Shown: positions 1-9,871, counted from the first letter of the stretch. The stretch: DNA of 64,000 nucleotides from Oscillospiraceae bacterium (GCA_900176545.1 FWXP01000002.1:310001-374000); one strand, 5' to 3'. Made by a program: numbers and translations. Notes: generated from the letters alone by a model not told the origin.

Positions 1-2
1 AT

Positions 3-527
3 TCCACCGCGGTCTTGTTCCGCCGCAGATTCTTGATCGATAACAACATAAGATTCGATAAGGAATTGTCTCACGCCGAAGATTCGGTGTTCTTGATGAG
101 TTGCATCGCAAGAGCAGAATCTATCAAGGATAGAGATAAGTCGATATATCGAGTGATAACCAATAATGATTCTGCTGTAAGGAGTATAAGTGATGCGGCG
201 ATCGACAGTTATTGCAGGTCGATACGCGCAGCAGAGCGTATACTTGCGAACCGATCTAAGGAGATAAACAATGCATTCTGTGTGTTTGCAATCTCTCAGC
301 TTTTGGTAATACTCGTAAACGGAGTATATGCGTCAAATCCTTTTGGTGCTTCGGTCAAGAAGACCAAAGAATTATGCGACCGCGATCTGTTCAAAGATGC
401 ATTATCACAAGTTGATGTTGTGGGGCTCCCTATGTCAAGGAAAGTAACGATGTCATTGCTCAAGAAACATATGTATACAGCAGTGGGTGTTATAATTACA
501 TTGCGTATCTTTATTAAGAAAATATGA
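3..527 (+). CDS. Glycosyltransferase family 2, C-terminal part (5' end outside window)
   Basis: This is the 3' end of a gene that enters from the left. The reading frame is open from base 3 and the first internal TTG at 15 is not a real start. The visible segment has the pattern Phe-Arg-Arg-Arg...Asp-Asn-Asn-Ile-Arg-Phe followed by an acidic ED pair (HAEDSVF), which is typical of the acceptor-side half of EpsJ/WaaB-like GT-A family 2 glycosyltransferases. The N-terminal nucleotide-sugar site and DXD motif are off the window, so donor and acceptor cannot be inferred. It is followed 22 bp later by a licD gene on the same strand and is probably the upstream member of the same polysaccharide operon. 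Confidence 0.7.
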   Translation, partial: STAVLFRRRFLIDNNIRFDKELSHAEDSVFLMSCIARAESIKDRDKSIYRVITNNDSAVRSISDAAIDSYCRSIRAAERILANRSKEINNAFCVFAISQLLVILVNGVYASNPFGASVKKTKELCDRDLFKDALSQVDVVGLPMSRKVTMSLLKKHMYTAVGVIITLRIFIKKI

Positions 528-549
528 TACGCGTCTGAAAAGGATTAAT

Positions 550-1398
550 ATGAGCATTATAGATAAAGAATATAAGAAATTGACTTCGGATGAGATAAAA
601 CAAGTTGAGCTGGATATCATGCTCGCGTTTGAACGGTTGTGTAAGGCAAACGGATTGTATTATGTTCTTTGTGGTGGAACATTACTTGGTGCCGTGAGGC
701 ATAAGGGGTTCATCCCCTGGGATGACGATATTGATGTTCTGATGCCTAGAGATGACTACAATCGCCTGATCGATCTTGTTGATATCGACCTGTCAGTTCT
801 TCCGTCTCATATCAAGGTTGTATCTTGGAAGGACGGAGCACTCAAATATCCTTTTATCAAGCTTATTGATACAAGGACGATCATTGAGAATAAATATGTA
901 GAAGATAGTGGAGCCAACAATCTCTGGATTGATGTATTTCCTATAGACGGCAATCCTTCTGAGGACGATAAGCTGGCGCAATTGTTCAAGAAATCACTGT
1001 TTTATAGAAAGATGTTGACTACAAAGCTGGCTAAAGTTGGCGGAGGAAAGACCTTCGTTAAAAAGCTACTTAAACCCATAGTGAAGGTGCTATTGTTACC
1101 GTTTAGTGTTGCCGGCTTATGTCAGAGGATTGATTCGTTGGCGCAGTCATACAAGTTCGACGGAACCGATTACATTGGCGGTACTGTCTGGGGGTATGGG
1201 CCATGTGAGCGCGTAGACAGGAGAAAATTCATGACTCCGGTTCAGTTGGAGTTCGAAGGACATATGTTTAATGCTCCCAGTAATTACGATGAATACCTAT
1301 CAGGACTTTATAAAGACTACATGCAGTTGCCACCTGAGAACAAGAGGGTTACTCACGAGATCGATGCATACATAAAAACTATGGATGGAGAGGCCTAA
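550..1398 (+). CDS. LicD family phosphotransferase (copy 1)
   Basis: 282 residues with the LicD signature GTLLGAVRHKG followed by PWDDDIDV near residues 43-63, the predicted metal and nucleotidyl-donor site. LicD/FKTN family enzymes move a phospho-substituent (phosphocholine, phospho-alditol or AEP) from a CDP/CMP-activated donor to a glycan at the membrane. A cytidylyltransferase/SDR pair lies 2 kb downstream in the same operon (3337-5134), so the donor for this copy could be a CDP-alditol. A second LicD at 18263 lies nearer to the phosphonate gene pepM. Its stop codon overlaps the start of the next gene by one base (TAATG), which suggests coupled translation. The family is clear; the substrate is inference. 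Confidence 0.88.
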   Translation: MSIIDKEYKKLTSDEIKQVELDIMLAFERLCKANGLYYVLCGGTLLGAVRHKGFIPWDDDIDVLMPRDDYNRLIDLVDIDLSVLPSHIKVVSWKDGALKYPFIKLIDTRTIIENKYVEDSGANNLWIDVFPIDGNPSEDDKLAQLFKKSLFYRKMLTTKLAKVGGGKTFVKKLLKPIVKVLLLPFSVAGLCQRIDSLAQSYKFDGTDYIGGTVWGYGPCERVDRRKFMTPVQLEFEGHMFNAPSNYDEYLSGLYKDYMQLPPENKRVTHEIDAYIKTMDGEA

Positions 1399-2357
1399 TG
1401 AATAAGATATTAAGCATAATAGTTCCTTCATATAATACTGAGAAATATATGAATGACTGCGTTGGGACGATGTTGGATGAGCGTACCCTTGATGATGTTG
1501 AGATACTTATCGTTAATGACGGATCTAAGGATAATACAGCTAGTTTGGCAGATGCACTAGCAGAGAAGTATCCCAATACGGTACGACATATTAACAAGGA
1601 AAACGGCGGACACGGTTCGACTATTAATCGTGGTATAGCAGAAGCAACCGGTAAGTATCTGAGAGTTATCGATGGCGACGATTGGGTAGATACCGAACAG
1701 TTTGTGGAATATATTGAAGCTTTGAAGAATAGCGATGAAGATATAATCATGACTCCATTTCAGCATTACTACGAGGCAGATAAAGGTAAAGATAATGTGG
1801 ATATATCCTATCCGGTAGGTACCTATAGCTTTGCTGAGATAACTGACAGTGTATTCAAATCTTATCAGATACATTCAACGACTTTTAAGACAGAGACCAT
1901 TCGAAATATCAGAAAGATCAGGGAGCATTGCTTTTATGTTGATCAGGAATATGTTTTCTATCCTCTTTGTTATGCCAAGACTGTAAAGATCTTACCTAAT
2001 CACGTGTACCAATATCGTATTGGGACTCAGGAGCAGAGTGTATCCATGACCAATATGGTCAAAAACAGGAAGATGCATATGAGTGTCATCTTTGATCTGA
2101 TAGCGTTTTTAAGTGAAGAAAGCATTGATCCGACTATCAGGGCATTTATCGTGAAGCGCGTAGGCATGCTAGCCAGGCGACAGATCGAAATATTCCTGGC
2201 GATGGAAGACAAATCCGAGGGTCGAAGTGAGTGTAAATCTTACTTAAAGAAGCTTAAGGAAAAATCTCGTGAAGTATATGATGCAATGCCGGGATCCAGA
2301 TCACGCCTGTTCAGGTTCAATAGCGACTTGGCCTATGCAGTCTTCTATGGAAGGTAA
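1398..2357 (+). CDS. Glycosyltransferase family 2
   Basis: 319-residue GT-A protein. It begins with the usual hydrophobic strand (LSIIVPSYN), then VNDGSKDNT for nucleotide binding, NGGHGSTINRG, and DGDDW as the DXD-type metal site near residue 93. No membrane segments are evident, so it should act at the cytoplasmic face on a lipid-linked glycan. Translation is probably coupled to licD by the TAATG overlap. The start of the next gene follows by 2 bp. Donor and acceptor cannot be told from sequence. Confidence 0.88.
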   Translation: MNKILSIIVPSYNTEKYMNDCVGTMLDERTLDDVEILIVNDGSKDNTASLADALAEKYPNTVRHINKENGGHGSTINRGIAEATGKYLRVIDGDDWVDTEQFVEYIEALKNSDEDIIMTPFQHYYEADKGKDNVDISYPVGTYSFAEITDSVFKSYQIHSTTFKTETIRNIRKIREHCFYVDQEYVFYPLCYAKTVKILPNHVYQYRIGTQEQSVSMTNMVKNRKMHMSVIFDLIAFLSEESIDPTIRAFIVKRVGMLARRQIEIFLAMEDKSEGRSECKSYLKKLKEKSREVYDAMPGSRSRLFRFNSDLAYAVFYGR

Positions 2358-2359
2358 GC

Positions 2360-3334
2360 ATGGAAGCCAAACCCTTAATAAGTATTGTTGTGCCTGTATA
2401 TAATGTTGAGAAGTATCTGCGCGAATGTGTAGATAGTATCTTGGCACAGACGTATCATAATTTCGAATTGTTACTTGTAGATGATGGAGCTACGGATTCA
2501 TCCGGTGAGATCTGCAACGAATATGCCGAGAGTGATCCTCGAATTCAAGTCTTTCACAAAGAGAACGGTGGCCTGTCAGATGCTCGTAACTACGGAATAG
2601 ACCGTATTAAAGGTGATTACATAACATTTATAGATTCAGATGATTTTGTTGGAAAAGAATATCTGGACATATTAATACGCATGGCGGAAGAGCATAAGGC
2701 GGATATCTCTGCAATAGGTACTATCGTTTTTGAAGATGACGGTGAAATACCAGATTGTACTGTTAGCGATGATATTATTGTGGAAACGGCAGATGAAGCA
2801 ATTATCGACATGTTGCTCAGAAAGAATTTCGGGCTTTCTGCATGGGGAAAGCTATATGCAAGTGATTTGTTTGATCAAATAAGATTTCCTGCCGGTAAGA
2901 TTTACGAGGATCTTTTTACTACACCCTATGTGGCAAAGGAAAGCAAGAAGATAGTCTTTTCCAACAGCAGACAATATTACTATCGTCAGCGTTCCAATAG
3001 CATCGTGCACAGTAAACTCTCTCAGAAGGATTATGTAATATTCGAGGGACACGAGAGATTAAGGGAGTTTATGAAGGAAAATAAAATCCCTAATGGTAAG
3101 GATGCCGCAAACTGCAGATTTATGGATGATCTGGTGGGTATAATACTTCAGCGTTTGGTCTATAATGATAATTATGTAAGTGAAATAAAGAAACTGCTTT
3201 CTGAGAATAAGACTCATGTCGCAGAGGGACTTAGAAATCCATTTCTTTCCAAGGGCAGGAAGAGTCAGCTTAGATTAGCGTTATTATCTCCAAGGCTATA
3301 CAAAGCCATTTTGACTTTGCGGAATAGGAGCTGA
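2360..3334 (+). CDS. Glycosyltransferase family 2
   Basis: 324 residues. The N-terminal half is textbook family 2: ISIVVPVYNVEKYLREC, VDDGATDSS, ENGGLSDARNYG and DSDDFVG for the metal/donor site near residue 93. The C-terminal half carries KIYEDLFT, the ED motif seen in EpsJ-like enzymes. It lies in the plus-strand operon, 2 bp after the preceding glycosyltransferase and 2 bp before the cytidylyltransferase. It probably adds one sugar to the repeat unit of module A; the specific linkage is unknown. Confidence 0.9.
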   Translation: MEAKPLISIVVPVYNVEKYLRECVDSILAQTYHNFELLLVDDGATDSSGEICNEYAESDPRIQVFHKENGGLSDARNYGIDRIKGDYITFIDSDDFVGKEYLDILIRMAEEHKADISAIGTIVFEDDGEIPDCTVSDDIIVETADEAIIDMLLRKNFGLSAWGKLYASDLFDQIRFPAGKIYEDLFTTPYVAKESKKIVFSNSRQYYYRQRSNSIVHSKLSQKDYVIFEGHERLREFMKENKIPNGKDAANCRFMDDLVGIILQRLVYNDNYVSEIKKLLSENKTHVAEGLRNPFLSKGRKSQLRLALLSPRLYKAILTLRNRS

Positions 3335-3336
3335 TT

Positions 3337-4074
3337 ATGAATATTGCAGTGATATTTGCTGGTGGCGTAGGGTCCAGGATGAATTCCAAGAGCCTTCCGA
3401 AGCAGTTTTTGTCGATACATGGAAAGCCGATCATTATCCATACTCTGGAAAAGTTCGAACATAATGAACGTATTGATGGCATTGTGGTCGCCTGTGTTGA
3501 ATCTTGGATGGAGTATCTTCAAGACCTGATAGATACCTATGGCATTACTAAGGTCAAGAAGATCGTTTCCGGTGGGGCGACAGGGCAATTGTCCATATAC
3601 AATGGTCTGTGCGCAGCATCTGAACTGACGCACAGCAACGATTCCGTTGTTCTTATCCATGATGGCGTCAGACCTTTTATCACGTCCAAACTCATAAATG
3701 ATAATATTGATTCAGTTGTTGAGCATGGATCAGCCATCACCAGTGTTGCAGCTAAAGAGACGGTGCTCATGTTAAGCGGTGAAGGTAATAAGATCACCAA
3801 CATTCCGGATAGATCAGCCACAAGACTTGCCCGAGCTCCTCAGAGCTTTTATCTGAAAGATATTCTCGAGGCTCATAGGAAGGTGTTAGATGAAGGGCTT
3901 GATAACTTCATTGATTCCTGCTCTCTGATGCAGTACTGTGGTCATGATCTTTATCTGGTGGATGGTCCGATGGAAAATATCAAGATAACGACGCCTGAAG
4001 ACTTCTATACCATGAGGGCGCTTCTTGATGCAAAGGAAAACGAGCAGATCTATGGAGTTGATATTGATGAATAA
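3337..4074 (+). CDS. IspD/TarI family cytidylyltransferase (CDP-alditol type)
   Basis: 245 residues with the IspD-type nucleotide site (VIFAGGVGSRM, PKQF), HDGVRPF in the middle and an Arg-rich segment ending APQSF. IspD itself makes CDP-methylerythritol, but related TarI/Bcs1 enzymes make CDP-ribitol for teichoic acid or capsule. Its place between glycosyltransferases, with an SDR gene overlapping its 3' end and licD upstream, favours a glycan role over isoprenoid synthesis. In Bcs1 the cytidylyltransferase is fused to an SDR reductase; here the SDR is a separate, longer protein. Expected product: a CDP-activated alditol or sugar phosphate. Family confidence is high, substrate confidence low. 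Confidence 0.85.
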   Translation: MNIAVIFAGGVGSRMNSKSLPKQFLSIHGKPIIIHTLEKFEHNERIDGIVVACVESWMEYLQDLIDTYGITKVKKIVSGGATGQLSIYNGLCAASELTHSNDSVVLIHDGVRPFITSKLINDNIDSVVEHGSAITSVAAKETVLMLSGEGNKITNIPDRSATRLARAPQSFYLKDILEAHRKVLDEGLDNFIDSCSLMQYCGHDLYLVDGPMENIKITTPEDFYTMRALLDAKENEQIYGVDIDE

Positions 4075-5134
4075 AGTATTGAGCCAAGATATTGAAGAAA
4101 TATATAACAGTAATGTCGCGTGGGATAGTCTTGGAGGTAAGACGATTCTTGTGACCGGGGCTACAGGACTTATCGGGTCACTTTTGATAAGATCTTTGAT
4201 CCACGCCTCTAGAAAAGGCAATCTCGGAATAAAGATCGTTGCTGTTATTCGTAATGTTGATAAAGCTAGGAGAATATTCGGCGAGGCGGAAGAGATCACT
4301 TATTGCGTTCATGATTTTTCTGATGATGAGAGATTAGTGATTGAAAATGACGTTGACTATATAATCCATACGGCCTCAATGACTGCATCGAAAGAGTTTT
4401 TAGCGCACCCAGTCGAGAATGTGAAGATCGCTGTTAATGGTACATTGAATATCTTGGATCTGGCAGTAGAAAAGCATTCCAAGGGTGTTGTATATTTGTC
4501 GTCGATGGAAGCTTATGGCCAGATGAACGTAGAGGATCATCTCGTCCAGGAGGATGAACTTGGCAAGATAGATCTTACGTCGGTTCGTAGTTGTTATCCT
4601 GAAGCCAAGAGAATGTGTGAATGTATATGTAATGCATATTCCGTTCAGCATGATCTTAATGTGGTATCAGCAAGATTAGCTCAGACCTTTGGTCCCGGAA
4701 TAGCCAAGGAAGAGAATAGAGTATTCGCTCAATTTGCAAAAAGTGCGATCGAAGGAAAGGATATTGTACTTCGTACCGAGGGACTCTCGGAGGGAAACTA
4801 CGTCTACACAGTTGATGCTATAGTAGCAATCTTGACTCTTTTACTGAAGGGGGAAAAGGGTGTTACCTATAATGTAGTTAACTCTGATAATCATATGCGC
4901 ATCAAGGATATGGCCGAATTAGTCGCCCAAGAGCTTGCAGGCGGAAAGATAAAAGTGGTATTTGATATTCCCGCGGATAAATTGTCAACAGGTTACGCAG
5001 CAGACACCAAGATGCATCTATCCTCAGAGAGGATAAACAAACTCGGATGGGAAGCTCATGTATCCCTTAAGGAAATGTATTCAAGGACTATAGATTATCT
5101 GGTAGAAGGATCTCTGGAGGATGTCGGTGTCTGA
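4067..5134 (+). CDS. Extended SDR: NAD-dependent epimerase/dehydratase
   Basis: 355 residues from the ATG at 4067, which has a GGAG Shine-Dalgarno nine bases upstream; longer in-frame starts lack one. The Rossmann motif is TGATGLIG near the N terminus. Later come TASMTASKEF, a catalytic Ser region (YLSSMEAYG) and a YPEAKRMCE segment supplying Tyr and Lys of the SDR triad. It belongs with UDP- and dTDP-sugar epimerases and dehydratases. It overlaps the cytidylyltransferase gene by 8 bp, so the two products probably work in the same step pair, making or modifying a CDP-activated residue. An alternative role in UDP-sugar remodelling cannot be excluded. Confidence 0.82.
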   Translation: MNKVLSQDIEEIYNSNVAWDSLGGKTILVTGATGLIGSLLIRSLIHASRKGNLGIKIVAVIRNVDKARRIFGEAEEITYCVHDFSDDERLVIENDVDYIIHTASMTASKEFLAHPVENVKIAVNGTLNILDLAVEKHSKGVVYLSSMEAYGQMNVEDHLVQEDELGKIDLTSVRSCYPEAKRMCECICNAYSVQHDLNVVSARLAQTFGPGIAKEENRVFAQFAKSAIEGKDIVLRTEGLSEGNYVYTVDAIVAILTLLLKGEKGVTYNVVNSDNHMRIKDMAELVAQELAGGKIKVVFDIPADKLSTGYAADTKMHLSSERINKLGWEAHVSLKEMYSRTIDYLVEGSLEDVGV

Positions 5135-6350
5135 TACAGAAATAGTTAGTTCATCTTCCAACAAGGCCTTGCTATTGATAAGAGAGGTGCTTTTCTTCTC
5201 GTCATTAGGGTTTTTTCTGTTTAAGCGTCTTTTTTGTGATGTTACCTTATGGAATGGTCAGAATCCGTTTTGGGGAGAAGTAGATCAACAGGTCGATCAG
5301 ATATGTGAGAGCTATGTTCCGTTCATTCTGATTGCCTGTATTGTATTTGCATTTTTTACGACAGTTCCCAAACTAACTCGTTTACTCGCATGTGCAGCTC
5401 TTATCGCTATCGGTAAATTAGTAGCAGTAGCTAATGAGGACTCTTACTTTTTCGTTATGACACTCCTTATCGTCGCGGCTGTTGGGATCAGTGCAAAGAA
5501 GATCTTAACATTTACTATAGGATTGAATATTCCTTTTTTGCTGTATACGGTTATTTCTTCCCAGATTGGAAGGATAGAAAATCGAATCGACCCGGGCAGG
5601 CACAGAGAGTATCTCGGGTACAATTGGACAACTACCCCAGTTATGATCTTTACGTATGCAGTCTTTGCATATCTTGTTTTGAGGAAAGGTAAGATAACGA
5701 TTTGGGAATACCTGTTTCTTAATGCGGCTAACTTCTGGTTTTTCTATAAGACTAATACCCGATTTGCATTTCTTATCATTTTCCTCTTGTTAACCTTTTT
5801 GATGGTATATCGTGCCATCCGTGATCATGTAATACAACACAGTTTGTATCGCAATCTGTTTGTGGTAATTCCTGAGTTGTGTTTCATCTTTGTATATGGG
5901 ATAACGATGCTCTATGACCCTAACTCAGGCATTATGCTTAAGTTGGATAGTATTCTGTCACATCGATTAAGACAGTGCCAGTATTCTATCGGTAAATATG
6001 GACTGTTGCCATTCGGACAGCCAATTACTTGGGTCACGATAGGTCAGAGTACGCCGGACAATCCCGCAACATATGTTGACACTGCATATCTGCAGACATT
6101 GTTGAAGTTTGGCTACGTTACCTTGATCGCGCTATTACTGTTGTCATCGTATATACTTTACCGTTCCTTTAAAGAAAAAAAATACGCGTTAGCAATTGTA
6201 TTCGGGTGTGTTCTTGTGTTTGGTTTATTTGAACAGCAGCCGTTTTGGGCTGAATATGATGTTATCCTCTTGTTGGCATTTGCAGATTGGGCAAAGATAC
6301 GAGACTTTTCTCATGATATGCCGCAAATTGGACTAAATCGTCAATTATAA
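5127..6350 (+). CDS. Polytopic membrane protein, Wzy-like O-antigen/repeat-unit polymerase
   Basis: About 407 residues with roughly ten hydrophobic segments and a large periplasm-side loop before the last helices, the usual build of Wzy polymerases that join lipid-linked repeat units outside the membrane. The perfect GGAGG at 5116-5120 directly touches the ATG at 5121, which is too close. The GTG at 5127, six bases after it, is the better start, so I place it there. Either start overlaps the end of the SDR gene. Wzy proteins share little sequence identity, so the call rests on topology and on the flippase immediately downstream. Confidence 0.7.
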   Translation: MSDTEIVSSSSNKALLLIREVLFFSSLGFFLFKRLFCDVTLWNGQNPFWGEVDQQVDQICESYVPFILIACIVFAFFTTVPKLTRLLACAALIAIGKLVAVANEDSYFFVMTLLIVAAVGISAKKILTFTIGLNIPFLLYTVISSQIGRIENRIDPGRHREYLGYNWTTTPVMIFTYAVFAYLVLRKGKITIWEYLFLNAANFWFFYKTNTRFAFLIIFLLLTFLMVYRAIRDHVIQHSLYRNLFVVIPELCFIFVYGITMLYDPNSGIMLKLDSILSHRLRQCQYSIGKYGLLPFGQPITWVTIGQSTPDNPATYVDTAYLQTLLKFGYVTLIALLLLSSYILYRSFKEKKYALAIVFGCVLVFGLFEQQPFWAEYDVILLLAFADWAKIRDFSHDMPQIGLNRQL

Positions 6351-6406
6351 GCAGTTTAAGCGACTGATATAATTATTCTCATCACTTAAATGGAGTATGA
6401 ATTAGC

Positions 6407-7912
6407 GTGAGTGGTCAAAAATCGATCAAGAAGAACTTTGTATTAAATGCCCTTCTGACTATATCGGGTATCGTATTTCCAATTATTACCTATCCGTATG
6501 TAGCGAGAACGATAGGCCCGATAGGATTGGGCAAGATAGATTTTGCCTGCTCAAATGTCAGTTATTTCAGTCTTTTAGCGCAGCTTGGAATACCGACGTA
6601 TGGTGTGAAAGCTTGTGCTCAAGTTAGGGATAATAAGCAGGAGTTGGCGAGGACTGTCAAAGAGTTATTGGTGATCAACCTCATCATGACATTCATTTCA
6701 TATCTCTTTCTTATTCCGGCTATCATGCTCGTTCCTCAGATGAGAGATGAGAAAATGCTGCATTTTATTGCAGGCTCTGCCTTTTTGTTTAATGCTCTCG
6801 GAATTGATTACCTATACAGGGGTTTGGAGCAGTATAAATACATTACTATAAGATCGATAGTATTTAAGTTTGTTGCATTTTTCTCTATGTTTTTGTTGGT
6901 AAAAGCAGAGAGTGATTATGTCATCTATGGTGGTATCACTATTTTTGCCGCATCGGCCTCGAATCTTATGAACCTTATTCATTCTCCCAAGGTAATAAGC
7001 TTTAGATCCACAGGCAAGCTGAATCTCAAAAGACACATTGCACCCATAATGGTATTTTTTGCAATGACGTGCGCCACAACGATATACCTGAACATGGATA
7101 AATCGATGTTGGGTTTCATGACTACCCAAACCGATGTTGGTTTTTATGGTGCATCTATAAAGATCAAAACAATACTTGTAGCGCTGGTAACTTCGCTGGG
7201 TGCGGTCATTCTTCCTAGAGCATCTTATTATGTTGAGAATAAGCAATTCGATGAATTCTTACGTATAAGCGGAAAAGCATTGCGCTTTGTGTTTGTTGTT
7301 GCTACACCGCTAACACTGTTCTTCATAATATATTCGCGTGAGAGCATATTATTTGTAGCAGGAGACGAATTCACGGAAGCTATTCCTGGTATGGCTATAA
7401 TGATGCCTACTCTATTGTTTATAGGAATTACAAATATTCTTGGAATCCAGGTGTTGGTGCCAATCGGCAAAGAGAAATATGTACTTTACTCTGAGATAGC
7501 GGGTGCGATTGCAGATCTGATACTGAATATCATCTTGATCCCAAGATACAAAGCAACAGGTGCAGCTATAGGTACGGTAGTAGCTGAGTTCGTGGTGTTG
7601 TTGGTTCAGGTGTATTTGTTAGCCGGTATTAAGGACCAGATAAAGGTGTTGAGTGAGTTTAAAACAATACAATATAAGAATATCATCGTTTCATTGATCA
7701 TAGCATGTCCTGCATCTTTGTGGGTTAAGTTCGCAAACATCAGTTTCATGGACGATAATCTTCTCGTTCATTATTTTGTTATACTTGCTTTGGCAGGAAT
7801 AACATTTATGGGCATTTATTACGCCCTTATGATGTTGCAGAAAGATACAATGATGCTCGAGATCACCGACACAGTACTTGGAAAGCTCAAGAAGAGAAAG
7901 GCTACCACATGA
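6407..7912 (+). CDS. Wzx-type oligosaccharide flippase (copy 1)
   Basis: 501 residues, about 12-14 membrane helices. The N-terminal pattern KNFVLNALLTISGIVFPIITYPYVARTIG is characteristic in its parts (FPxxTxPYVxRxxGPxGxG) of MOP-superfamily polysaccharide flippases. The start is GTG, with TGGAG 11 bases upstream. It would move undecaprenyl-PP-linked repeat units across the membrane for the neighbouring Wzy. The last four bases (ATGA) also start the next glycosyltransferase. A second Wzx is at 19150, suggesting two repeat-unit systems or a duplicated export step. Confidence 0.9.
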   Translation: MSGQKSIKKNFVLNALLTISGIVFPIITYPYVARTIGPIGLGKIDFACSNVSYFSLLAQLGIPTYGVKACAQVRDNKQELARTVKELLVINLIMTFISYLFLIPAIMLVPQMRDEKMLHFIAGSAFLFNALGIDYLYRGLEQYKYITIRSIVFKFVAFFSMFLLVKAESDYVIYGGITIFAASASNLMNLIHSPKVISFRSTGKLNLKRHIAPIMVFFAMTCATTIYLNMDKSMLGFMTTQTDVGFYGASIKIKTILVALVTSLGAVILPRASYYVENKQFDEFLRISGKALRFVFVVATPLTLFFIIYSRESILFVAGDEFTEAIPGMAIMMPTLLFIGITNILGIQVLVPIGKEKYVLYSEIAGAIADLILNIILIPRYKATGAAIGTVVAEFVVLLVQVYLLAGIKDQIKVLSEFKTIQYKNIIVSLIIACPASLWVKFANISFMDDNLLVHYFVILALAGITFMGIYYALMMLQKDTMMLEITDTVLGKLKKRKATT

Positions 7913-8901
7913 TCAGTATCGTAGTTCCCGTATATAATATCGAAGACTATCTCAGAAAGTGTTTGGACAGCATAATCAACCAGACATATAAAGATCTGGA
8001 TATTATCTTGATCGACGATGGGTCAACCGATTCTAGCGGGAAGATCTGTGACGAGTATGGCGCCAAGGATAATAGAGTCAGAGTTTTTCACATTGAAAAT
8101 AATGGTGTGTCGGCTGCCAGGAACTTTGGAGCTAAGCAGGCGGTAGAGTTCGGTAGCCAATATGTCGGATTTATTGACAGTGATGACTGGATTGATCTTG
8201 ACATGTGTGAGTTCCTGCTCAATCTCATCAACAAGAACGATGCAGATGTTGCCAGTTGCAGCATATATCGCGAATTTCCTAATAATCCCGTGATCAGAAA
8301 TCTAAAGGATGCGATCTATACCGGTGAGGAAGCACCATGTGCAGTAGTAGATGGTGGCATTACAGACTCTTGTTGTGATAAGTTGTGGAATACAAGAATC
8401 TGGAAAGAATACGATTTCCCGACAGGCAGAGTATACGAAGACTATGCCACTGTGTATAAAGCTCTGGAGAAGGCCGATAAGATTGTCGTATCTTCTGAGC
8501 CCAAATATCATTATCTTTGCAGACCTAACAGCATCCTTCAAAGTCACGATATAGAGAAGATGGTCAATCTTTGGGTAGCAAGCAAGGAACGTTACCTGTA
8601 TCTGAAGGATAGAGCGGGGAAAGATACACTTAAGAAACTCATATACGATTGCGCATATTCCGTTGGGCGACTTTGGAGCTGGGCATGGGAATATCGAGAT
8701 GACGTAAAGATTAAGTACAGTAATCAGTTTGCCGATGCTACATCATTTACCAGAGAATTGTTCCCATCAGGGAAAAAGACAGATCTCGGGTTATCGGTAT
8801 GTATTGGTGTTTTCTTTGCGAAGCACAACAACAGATTATCGTATTTCTGTATTTATCTGATGAATCAGTTCCGCCGTATCGGTGCCAAGAATAAGCGTTA
8901 A
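7909..8901 (+). CDS. Glycosyltransferase family 2
   Basis: 330 residues. ISIVVPVYNIEDYLRKC, IDDGSTDSS, NNGVSAARN and DSDDW mark a GT-A family 2 enzyme; GRVYEDYATVYKA in the second half is the EpsJ-like acceptor motif. It starts inside the stop of wzx (ATGA). Its TAA overlaps the stop codon of the opposing gene in a shared TTAA, so module A ends here with no space for a separate terminator between the convergent genes. Confidence 0.9.
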   Translation: MISIVVPVYNIEDYLRKCLDSIINQTYKDLDIILIDDGSTDSSGKICDEYGAKDNRVRVFHIENNGVSAARNFGAKQAVEFGSQYVGFIDSDDWIDLDMCEFLLNLINKNDADVASCSIYREFPNNPVIRNLKDAIYTGEEAPCAVVDGGITDSCCDKLWNTRIWKEYDFPTGRVYEDYATVYKALEKADKIVVSSEPKYHYLCRPNSILQSHDIEKMVNLWVASKERYLYLKDRAGKDTLKKLIYDCAYSVGRLWSWAWEYRDDVKIKYSNQFADATSFTRELFPSGKKTDLGLSVCIGVFFAKHNNRLSYFCIYLMNQFRRIGAKNKR

Positions 8902-9809
8902 TGGATCAGTCTCCAGGCATCTCCGAGGATACTACGAGTTCTGGGATAGAACTTCATGTATTTTACGCATGAGAATAGACTATTCTTACCAAGTATTTTT
9001 CTGTTCCTGAACGCAGCTCCGCGAACCGTATAGAATTCGAGATTTTCGTCGATTAATGGAATCTTATCGGTCATATCATGATCGTTACAGTAATCCTTCA
9101 TCTTCTGAAGGCATTGTATGTAGTAGTCTGTCCTATTTGCCATCTCTTCATTAGTACGGACAGGTTTTCCGGTGGTATTAGCGGTATGTCGTCTCCACTT
9201 AATAACAGGGATGTCTAACAAATAGCAAGCATCTGCCGTCTTTGCCATGCGAAGGAGAAATGCATCGTGAGGATAATTCTCAAAGCGATAGGGAAGGATA
9301 TCATCGTAGAAAGATTTACGGAAACAGTATACACATCCTGGATAATCCATGTAGATCACCTTCTCGTTAAAGGGTAGATGTGTCAGCTTACCGGAATAAG
9401 TCTGCTCGACGATTCGATCTTCCTTTTCGTTTTGTATCCACTTCTCATAGTTTCCGATCAGAAGCCCTATCTCGGAATGAGATTCCATGATTTCCGTCAT
9501 CTTCTCAATCTTATCTTCTATCCAAATATCGTCCTGGTCACAGGGGAATATGAGATCTCCAGATGCAAGTAGAAAAGCATCTGAGAAGTTTTCTGCCCAG
9601 CCTTTATTGGTCTCATGAGTAATGACATGCCATTTTTCAAGTCCATTATCAGCAATGAAGGTCTTGCAGAGTTCTACGGTAGAATCCGTAGAACAGTCAT
9701 CTGATATGATCACTTCATCGGGTGCAAGAGTCTGACTTTTCAATGATTCCAGCTGTTCAATTATATATTTTTCACCGTTATAGGTTGATAAGACGATTGA
9801 AGTTTTCAT
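8898..9809 (-). CDS. Glycosyltransferase family 2 (rhamnosyltransferase-like)
   Basis: 303 residues, minus strand. TSIVLSTYNGEKYI, SDDCSTDST, and the tight CDQDDIW motif are the pattern seen in many rhamnosyl/galactosyl transferases of capsule clusters (QDD type), different from the DSDD type of its neighbours. A dTDP-rhamnose pathway is present at 27.5-31 kb, so rhamnose is a possible donor, but this is inference. It is the only minus-strand gene between the two plus-strand modules and points toward module A. The 139-bp gap to the next plus-strand gene must hold its own promoter; I see a TATAAT on the minus strand at 9836-9841 but no clear -35. Confidence 0.88.
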   Translation of the reverse strand: MKTSIVLSTYNGEKYIIEQLESLKSQTLAPDEVIISDDCSTDSTVELCKTFIADNGLEKWHVITHETNKGWAENFSDAFLLASGDLIFPCDQDDIWIEDKIEKMTEIMESHSEIGLLIGNYEKWIQNEKEDRIVEQTYSGKLTHLPFNEKVIYMDYPGCVYCFRKSFYDDILPYRFENYPHDAFLLRMAKTADACYLLDIPVIKWRRHTANTTGKPVRTNEEMANRTDYYIQCLQKMKDYCNDHDMTDKIPLIDENLEFYTVRGAAFRNRKILGKNSLFSCVKYMKFYPRTRSILGDAWRLIH

Positions 9810-9871
9810 GGTTCCCTCTCTATGTAACTGTAATCATTATATCGTTTGAGGTGTATGTGCGTACATGTAAG

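Noticed and set aside
793-989. Antisense open frames within licD and similar shadows in many genes
   Set aside because: They lie opposite clear protein families and lack their own signals.
3337-4074. IspD of the isoprenoid pathway
   Set aside because: Fold fits, but the position inside a glycosyltransferase operon with an SDR partner favours a CDP-alditol role.
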